9,924 nt of DNA from Caldisericota bacterium (GTDB lineage Bacteria > Caldisericota > Caldisericia > B22-G15): assembly GCA_003648245.1 (NCBI GenBank), contig QMOO01000035.1, positions 1-9,924 of the forward strand. The letters run 5' to 3'. Positions within the stretch are counted from its first letter, which is position 1. Each line of letters starts with the position of its first letter. Shown here piece by piece: positions 5,860 through 9,924 of the stretch. Both the position numbers and the translations under genes were made by a program. The notes under the pieces were generated by a model. It saw only the letters and a program-made list of their open reading frames with translations. It was not told where the DNA came from and ran no database searches.

Positions 5860-7126
5860 CTTTCTTCCTCCTTAAATACTCATCTATTTTCTTTGCTGCA
5901 GTTTTCCCGTCCCCTACTGCCCTTGTAATTGTGTCTCCTCCGTTTATCACATCTCCTCCTGCAAAGACTCCAGGAATGTTTGTCATTAAGTTTTCATTAA
6001 CTTTTATTACACCCCTTTCTTTCTCTATTTCAGGGAAAACCTCCTCAATCTTTTGACCTATAGCAGTAATAAGAGATGTAAGAGGTATTACGAACTCGCT
6101 TCTCTCTATTCTTTCTGGCTTTCTTCTACCAGACTCATCCCTTTTTACCAGTTTAGTTTGACTTACTTTTATTCCCTCTACCTTTCCTTCTCCCACAATC
6201 TCTTCTGGAATGGACTGGAAATAGAAGTTAACACCAATTCTTCCTGCTCTTTCTATCTCTTCGGGAAACGCTTTCATGTCAGAGAGTCCTCTTCTGTATA
6301 TTATTAAAATCTCTCTATCGGGAAACAGAGTTTTAAGTGTATTTGCTATTTCCAGGGCTACATTTCCTCCTCCTATAATCCCTATTCTTTCGCCAAGGTC
6401 TGGTAAGTTTTCCTTTCTTTTTATCTTTCTTAAGAGATCCCTTGCTTTGTACACTCCTTTAAGTTCCATTCCTTTAATTTTAAGTTCTGTTTCTTTTGTA
6501 AGTCCAATCGCTATAAACACTGCTTTGTATTTGTTTAATAGTGGTTTTATCTCGGTAGTCTTCTCCCTTTTAATTTCGTAGACGAAATTTTTGACGATAA
6601 AGTCAGTATCTTTTCTAATAACTCCATAAGGGAGCCTTTCTTCGAATATTTCCTGAACTGGAATACCTCCTAACTCACTTTCTTCAAACACAACAGGTTT
6701 GTATCCCATTTTTCTCAACTCAAAGGCGCACGAAAGACCAGAGGGACCTCCTCCAATTATGGCTATCTCCTCTTTATCCATTGCTGGAAGAGAAAGGTAT
6801 CTTTCCACATCAAAGTTATCTGTGAGGAATCTGTGTACCTCCCTTATGTTTACAGGAGAGTCAATCTGACTTCTTGTGCATGCAGTCTGGCATAGCATCT
6901 CTTCAGGGCAAACGTATCCAGCTGTGTTTATAAAAGCGTGAGCATCTCTAACAAGTTTCGTTGCTCCAACGAAATCTTTGCTCCTTACCATAAACAGAAA
7001 TCGTGATATTGGAAGATGGGCAGGGCATTTCTTTTCGCACGGAGCATCATAACAGAAAAGGCACCTCTCTGCCTCCATTACAGCCCTTTCCTCATCCATC
7101 ATATGACTTATCAAGCTTTTCTCCAT
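5852..7126 (-). CDS. preT: PreT-type FAD/NAD(P)H oxidoreductase subunit (GltD-like fold)
   Basis: This is the NAD(P)H-oxidising partner of PreA, passing electrons through FAD and 4Fe-4S clusters. The N-terminal cluster domain has Cys22, Cys25, Cys30, Cys34 and Cys73, Cys79, Cys83. An FAD-binding fold starts at IAIIGGGPSG (121-130). An NAD(P)-binding fold starts at IGIIGGGNVALE (248-259) and is followed by IIYRRG, which suggests NADPH use. The FAD is closed by AGGDVINGGDTITRAVGDG (389-407). Length 424 fits PreT rather than GltD (about 470). The position that in mammalian DPD is Gln156, the unusual fourth ligand of the second cluster, is His98 here by alignment through PVNI (91-94). The ATG at 7126 follows AAGGGGTG by a normal spacing. 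It is the first gene of the operon. NfnB-type or GltD-type proteins are alternatives, but adjacency to preA favours PreT. Confidence 0.88.
   Translation of the reverse strand: MEKSLISHMMDEERAVMEAERCLFCYDAPCEKKCPAHLPISRFLFMVRSKDFVGATKLVRDAHAFINTAGYVCPEEMLCQTACTRSQIDSPVNIREVHRFLTDNFDVERYLSLPAMDKEEIAIIGGGPSGLSCAFELRKMGYKPVVFEESELGGIPVQEIFEERLPYGVIRKDTDFIVKNFVYEIKREKTTEIKPLLNKYKAVFIAIGLTKETELKIKGMELKGVYKARDLLRKIKRKENLPDLGERIGIIGGGNVALEIANTLKTLFPDREILIIYRRGLSDMKAFPEEIERAGRIGVNFYFQSIPEEIVGEGKVEGIKVSQTKLVKRDESGRRKPERIERSEFVIPLTSLITAIGQKIEEVFPEIEKERGVIKVNENLMTNIPGVFAGGDVINGGDTITRAVGDGKTAAKKIDEYLRRKKDV
5867..5873 (-). promoter_or_regulatory. Ribosome binding site of preA inside the preT 3' end
   Basis: AAGGAGG on the minus strand, 7 bases before the preA ATG at 5859, lies within the last codons of preT. 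It gives preA its own strong initiation signal despite the 8-base gene overlap. Confidence 0.75.
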
Positions 7127-7153
7127 TCATCACCCCTTAAATCTTTTTCTTTA

Positions 7154-7182
7154 ATAATAATTTAGAACCTTTACTAATGCAA
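7154..7182 (-). promoter_or_regulatory. Promoter of the preT-preA-xdhCBA operon
   Basis: On the minus strand TTGCAT (7182-7177) is a weak -35 box, followed by a 17-nt spacer and TATTAT (7159-7154), a 5/6 match to the -10 consensus. Transcription would start near 7147, leaving a leader of about 20 bases before preT. The weak -35 box suggests that an activator may help, but no operator is identified. Confidence 0.45.
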
Positions 7183-7183
7183 G

Positions 7184-7213
7184 TTGTAATGATTTAAAAT
7201 TTTGTGATAGAAT
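7184..7213 (+). promoter_or_regulatory. Promoter of the cobalamin-riboswitch/btuFCD transcript
   Basis: TTGTAA (7184-7189, 4/6 match) is followed by an 18-nt spacer and TAGAAT (7208-7213, 5/6). A TG at 7205-7206 placed one base before it makes an extended -10. The predicted start, about 7219-7221, coincides with the first base of riboswitch stem P1, which supports the assignment. Confidence 0.6.
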
Positions 7214-7219
7214 TTAATT

Positions 7220-7370
7220 GTGTCAGGTGTAGGGAAAGCGGTGAGAATCCGCTGCTGTCCCGCAACTGTGATGGGGGAGCACGTACTCTTAAGTCACTGG
7301 GGAAGACCTGGGAAGGCTTAAGAGGTTAATTTTGCGCTATTACCCCTGAGCCAGGAAACCTGCCTGATAC
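7220..7370 (+). promoter_or_regulatory. Cobalamin (B12) riboswitch aptamer
   Basis: The conserved B12 riboswitch core is clearly present. P1 pairs GTGTCAGG (7220-7227) with CCTGATAC (7363-7370), 8 pairs with one G-U. Next come GGGAA (7232-7236), a short stem GCGG/CCGC (7238-7241/7249-7252) around TGAGAAT, and CCCGCAACTGTG (7259-7270). A peripheral arm follows with a perfect CTCTTAAG/CTTAAGAG stem (7286-7293/7317-7324). The signature B12 box is GCCAGGAAACCTGCC (7350-7364). When adenosyl- or related cobalamin binds, expression of the downstream importer should fall. No T-run-bearing terminator lies between aptamer and gene, so control is probably at translation start. Confidence 0.95.
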
Positions 7371-7377
7371 AAAATCG

Positions 7378-7406
7378 CCTTCCGCCTTCGCGGAAAGGAT
7401 AGGAGG
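7378..7406 (+). promoter_or_regulatory. Riboswitch expression platform: hairpin next to the btuF ribosome binding site
   Basis: CCTTCCGC (7378-7385) pairs with GCGGAAAGG (7390-7398) with one bulged A and a CTTC loop. Two bases later comes AGGAGG (7401-7406), six bases before the btuF ATG. There is no T-run, so this is not a terminator; it suits a translational switch. The B12-box segment ACCTGCCT (7358-7365) could pair with AGGAGGT (7401-7407) with one bulged G, offering a possible on/off competition. That pairing is my inference. Confidence 0.6.
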
Positions 7407-7412
7407 TGTATA

Positions 7413-8708
7413 ATGAAAAAGTTAATTTTAGCTCTAATTCTTATTTCACTTCTATTTACCATTACACTTCAAAAGGTTTCCTATTCACATGAGATCACCT
7501 TAACAGTTAAGATTGGATCAAGTAAAGGTTATTTGAATGGGAAGGAAGTAGGTCTCTACTTTGCTCCATTCATCAAAGATGGAAGAACAGCGGTTCCTTT
7601 AAGAAATTTTTCTGATGCAGTGGATGCATTGGTAAAATGGGATCCAAGCACAAAATCTATCAAAGTTGAAAATGCCTACGCTCAGGTAGTTCTCTTTATA
7701 GGGAAGAAAATCGCTTTTGTAAATAGTGTTCCAGTGAATCTCTACTTTGCTCCATTCATCAAAGATGGAAGAACAGCAGTTCCTTTAAGAAATCTTTCTG
7801 AATTCTTCGGTTTAAAGGTTAGATGGAATTCTACTGAAAGAAAGGTAGTTATAAATGGCGATGTGTATCCTGTGTTAAAGGTAAAGGATGACCTTGGAAA
7901 TGAAATTACATTTAAGAGTCCTCCAAAAAGAATCATCTCCCTTGCTCCCTCAAACACAGAGATTCTCTTTGCAGTAGGTGCAGGAGACCAGGTGGTGGGT
8001 GTTACAGACTTCTGTAATTATCCAGAGGATGCCTTAAGCAAAGAAAAAGTTGGAGGTTTCTCCAATCCAAATATTGAAAAGATCATTTCTTTAGAACCAG
8101 ATTTTGTTTTTGGAGCAAGAGGTAATCCCAAGGATTTACTTTTAAGACTTTCAGACATGGGAATAAAAACACTTGCCTTTGACCCAAGAAGTATTGAGGA
8201 CGTTTTCTCTCTTATTGAGCTAATTGGAGACATAACTGATCATCCTGATGAGGCAAGTGAACTTCTATCCAAGTTGAGAGAGAAGAGGAAAAAGATAGAC
8301 GATGAAGTAAAAAGCTTTGAGAAGAAGAAGGTCTATCTCGAGATATGGAATAATCCATACATGAGTGCAGGAAAGAACACATTTGTTGGTAAGTTAATAG
8401 AGGAAGCTGGAGGTATAAATATAGCTGAAAATGCTAAAGGAGATTGGCCCATACTCTCACAGGAATACATAATAAAGGAAAATCCAGAAGTTATAATTCT
8501 TGGCTATATGGGAGCTGACCCTGGAGATGTTAAGAAGAGACCGGGATGGGAGAATATTGATGCAGTAAAGAATGGAAGGATCTACACCATAAATCCTGAC
8601 CTTATATTCAGACCAGGACCAAGGATAATTGATGGGCTTTATGAACTCTTTAAATTCATTCATGGTGAGAGTCTTGAAGTTCTTCCAGCACTCTCTGTAG
8701 CGAGATAG
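7413..8708 (+). CDS. btuF: Corrinoid ABC transporter substrate-binding protein with N-terminal copper-amine-oxidase-type repeats
   Basis: This is an exported binding protein that captures corrinoid and hands it to the BtuC permease. Residues 1-25 look like a signal peptide (KK, hydrophobic 4-19, possible cleavage after SYS). About 28-150 hold two copies of the copper amine oxidase N-terminal-like fold, a non-enzymatic stalk domain; both contain LYFAPFIKDGRTAVPLRN (48-65 and 110-127). About 155-417 form the BtuF/FecB-type periplasmic binding domain, with RIISLAPSNTEILFAVG (173-189) and FRPGPRIIDGLYEL (399-412). Glu183 and Glu310 may be the salt-bridge residues that dock on the permease. There is no lipobox Cys; the only Cys is 201. 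The ATG has AGGAGG six bases upstream. Substrate assignment rests on the B12 riboswitch in front, since FecB and BtuF domains look alike; a ferric siderophore or haem is the alternative. Confidence 0.88.
   Translation: MKKLILALILISLLFTITLQKVSYSHEITLTVKIGSSKGYLNGKEVGLYFAPFIKDGRTAVPLRNFSDAVDALVKWDPSTKSIKVENAYAQVVLFIGKKIAFVNSVPVNLYFAPFIKDGRTAVPLRNLSEFFGLKVRWNSTERKVVINGDVYPVLKVKDDLGNEITFKSPPKRIISLAPSNTEILFAVGAGDQVVGVTDFCNYPEDALSKEKVGGFSNPNIEKIISLEPDFVFGARGNPKDLLLRLSDMGIKTLAFDPRSIEDVFSLIELIGDITDHPDEASELLSKLREKRKKIDDEVKSFEKKKVYLEIWNNPYMSAGKNTFVGKLIEEAGGINIAENAKGDWPILSQEYIIKENPEVIILGYMGADPGDVKKRPGWENIDAVKNGRIYTINPDLIFRPGPRIIDGLYELFKFIHGESLEVLPALSVAR
7553..7615 (+). repeat. 63-bp direct repeat, copy 1 (inside btuF)
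   Basis: This segment matches 7739-7801 at 61 of 63 bases (differences at 7592/7778 G-A and 7608/7794 T-C). The offset is 186 bp, exactly 62 codons, so the repeat keeps frame and corresponds to the conserved core of the first stalk domain. Both differences are synonymous or conservative (Phe/Leu). Confidence 0.9.
7739..7801 (+). repeat. 63-bp direct repeat, copy 2 (inside btuF)
   Basis: This is the second copy of the segment at 7553-7615, encoding the core of the second stalk domain. The protein sequence on both sides of the repeat has diverged much more than the repeat itself, which suggests gene conversion or strong local constraint and not a fresh duplication of the whole domain. Confidence 0.9.
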
Positions 8709-9682
8709 TGAGGAAATATTTTATTCCCTCTCTCATCCTCCTCCTTCTTCTTATCTTTACACTCTCCCTCTCCTTCGGAACTGTTAAATATGAGTTTAAG
8801 GAGATAATTTTTTCTATTTTTCACCCCTCAAGTGGAGAAGAGATAATTTTAAAGGTGAGGCTCCCAAGAGTAATAAGTGCATTCTTTGTGGGAGCTTCAC
8901 TTTCTCTTGCAGGGCTCCTCTCCCAAACTCTATTCCTAAACCCTCTTGCAGATCCATATCTCTTTGGTATATCATCTGGAGCAAATTTTTTTGTAACCCT
9001 TTCTCTTTTCTTTGGTCTGGATAGTTTATTTGCACACTCTCTTTCTGTGTTCTCTTTCCTGGGAGCTTTGTTTTCAACCTTTCTTGTGTTTATAATAAGT
9101 AGAATCAAGGGAAGGATATCTCCTTTGATTCTACTTCTCTCAGGTATTGCTCTGAACTATCTTTTTTCATCCTTTTCCTCTTTGTTTACAGTCTGGGGAA
9201 GAGATGTTCTAAATAAATCTGTTTTCTGGTCAATGACCGGTTTATCCAATGCCACATGGTTAAGTGTGAAGGTTATTATACCTTTCTTCTTCCTGTCTCT
9301 TATCGTCTCAATTTTCATGTATCTACCTTTAAATGTTTACATATTAGGAGAGTATGAAGCAGCATCTCTTGGAGTAAATGTGGTGTTTACAAGAACAATT
9401 CTTCTAATCCTCATTGCATTACTCACAGGAAGCAGTGTGTATGTATCAGGAATCATAGGTTTTATAGGACTGATGGTTCCAAATATATTAAGGGGGATAT
9501 TTGGAACAGACCATCTTAAACTCATTCCACTATCAGTTGTATCAGGTGGAGCACTTCTCATGCTCTCTGATCTTGTTTCAAGAACAGCATTCTCACCCAC
9601 AGAGATTCCTGTATCAATAATTACCTCTCTCCTTGGAGTTCCATTCTTTTTCTATATTCTATGGAGGGAAAGACCGTGGTAG
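8708..9682 (+). CDS. btuC: Corrinoid ABC transporter permease, BtuC/FecCD family
   Basis: This is the membrane-spanning subunit of the importer; two copies form the channel. The 324 residues are almost wholly hydrophobic, fitting about ten helices. They contain the family stretches GASLSLAGLLSQTLFLNPLA (62-81) followed by DPYLFGISSGA, then GFIGLMVPNILRGIFGTDHL (251-270) and EIPVSIITSLLGVPFFFYIL (299-318). The usual VPHI(A/V)R coupling motif reads VPNILR here, an Asn for His. The GTG start at 8708 shares its G with the btuF TAG stop (TAGTG) and has no recognisable Shine-Dalgarno, so translation is probably coupled to btuF. Substrate is inferred from the riboswitch and btuF; on sequence alone a siderophore permease is equally possible. 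Confidence 0.9.
   Translation: MRKYFIPSLILLLLLIFTLSLSFGTVKYEFKEIIFSIFHPSSGEEIILKVRLPRVISAFFVGASLSLAGLLSQTLFLNPLADPYLFGISSGANFFVTLSLFFGLDSLFAHSLSVFSFLGALFSTFLVFIISRIKGRISPLILLLSGIALNYLFSSFSSLFTVWGRDVLNKSVFWSMTGLSNATWLSVKVIIPFFFLSLIVSIFMYLPLNVYILGEYEAASLGVNVVFTRTILLILIALLTGSSVYVSGIIGFIGLMVPNILRGIFGTDHLKLIPLSVVSGGALLMLSDLVSRTAFSPTEIPVSIITSLLGVPFFFYILWRERPW
9663..9668 (+). promoter_or_regulatory. Ribosome binding site supporting the btuD GTG start
   Basis: GGAGGG within the end of btuC lies 7 bases before the GTG at 9676. The in-frame ATG at 9661 has no such sequence upstream, so this site decides the start. Confidence 0.65.
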
Positions 9683-9924
9683 GTATTCTTGATGTTAATA
9701 ATATTCACTTTTCATACAGGAGGGGGGTTGAGGTGCTAAAGGGTGTTAGTTTCAGTCTTTTAAAGGGTGAATCTTTAACAATCTTTGGTCCAAATGGAAG
9801 TGGAAAGTCTACACTTATAAAGATAATTCTTGGTTTTATAAAACCAGACAGAGGAATTGTCAAATTTGAAGGGAGAAACACCCTAAAGTTAAACAGCAGG
9901 GAAAGAGGAAGGATATTCTCTTAT
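9676..9924 (+). CDS. btuD: Corrinoid ABC transporter ATP-binding protein, N-terminal part (3' end outside the window)
   Basis: This is the ATPase that powers the BtuC importer on the cytoplasmic side. Counting from the GTG, the 83 residues include the A-loop aromatic Tyr14 (HFSYRRG) and the Walker A motif GPNGSGKST (38-46) followed by LIKIILGFIKPDRG. The window ends at IFSY, just before the expected Q-loop, so Walker B, the signature motif and the H-loop are not seen. Reading may instead begin at the ATG at 9661 (88 residues in the window), but a GGAGGG at 9663-9668 favours GTG 9676. It overlaps btuC by 7 bases and completes the btuFCD set under the riboswitch. Confidence 0.9.
   Translation, partial: MVGILDVNNIHFSYRRGVEVLKGVSFSLLKGESLTIFGPNGSGKSTLIKIILGFIKPDRGIVKFEGRNTLKLNSRERGRIFSY

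Noticed and set aside
5852..7126. Annotation of this gene as glutamate synthase small subunit (gltD)
   Set aside because: There is no glutamate synthase large subunit nearby, the length is shorter than GltD, and the next gene is a PreA homologue, so PreT fits better.
7371..7400. Hairpin at 7378-7398 as a riboswitch-controlled terminator
   Set aside because: It is followed by the ribosome binding site and not by a T-run, so translational control is more likely.
7413..7870. Annotation of the 431-residue protein as a copper amine oxidase
   Set aside because: Only the small N-terminal-type repeat domain is present. The topaquinone catalytic domain and its copper-binding histidines are missing, and the body is a periplasmic binding domain.
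9661..9675. ATG 9661 as the start of the ATPase gene
   Set aside because: No ribosome site precedes it, and the bases after it form GGAGGG, well placed for the GTG at 9676. It remains a possible alternative.

Overview
The window is AT-rich bacterial DNA in which nearly every base belongs to a gene or a recognisable control element. Arginine codons are mostly AGA/AGG, Shine-Dalgarno sequences are strong (AAGGAGG, AGGAGG), and genes overlap or nearly touch. The gene set (FeoB ferrous iron transport, an iron-sulfur-rich molybdenum hydroxylase operon, corrinoid uptake under a B12 riboswitch) points to an anaerobe. A low-GC, probably thermophilic lineage such as a Firmicute or a Caldisericum-like bacterium is my inference; nothing here fixes the taxon.

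Layout. (1) 1-798, plus strand: the 3' part of feoB, cut by the window edge. (2) 799-973: a short convergent intergenic region with two imperfect hairpins flanking a G-run tract (a G-quadruplex candidate), plus a promoter-like sequence on the minus strand. (3) 974-7126, minus strand: a tightly packed five-gene operon read preT, preA, xdhC, xdhB, xdhA. It encodes a PreT/PreA flavin and iron-sulfur oxidoreductase pair and a three-subunit molybdenum hydroxylase of the xanthine dehydrogenase type. (4) 7127-7412: a divergent control region. Two promoters lie back to back, and the rightward one drives a complete cobalamin riboswitch that ends at a hairpin and a strong ribosome binding site. (5) 7413-9924, plus strand: a corrinoid ABC importer operon, btuF-btuC-btuD. 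The binding protein carries two N-terminal copper-amine-oxidase-type repeats, and the ATPase is cut off at the window edge.

How the parts work together. The operon looks like a purine/pyrimidine base redox module. The Mo enzyme keeps the Glu and Arg that typify purine-acting members, and PreTA is the family that interconverts pyrimidines and dihydropyrimidines with NAD(P)H. The coupling of the two enzymes is inferred from the shared transcription unit only. The importer on the other side should be switched off when cobalamin is abundant. FeoB would supply iron that the Fe-S-rich operon needs, but its adjacency may be coincidental.

I see no completely unknown system here. The least ordinary points are the Mo-hydroxylase/PreTA operon with changed residues at key sites in PreT and PreA, the stalk-domain fusion of the corrinoid-binding protein with a nearly identical internal 63-bp duplication, and the structured G-rich intergenic element after feoB. 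No tRNA, rRNA, CRISPR array, insertion sequence or pseudogene was found.
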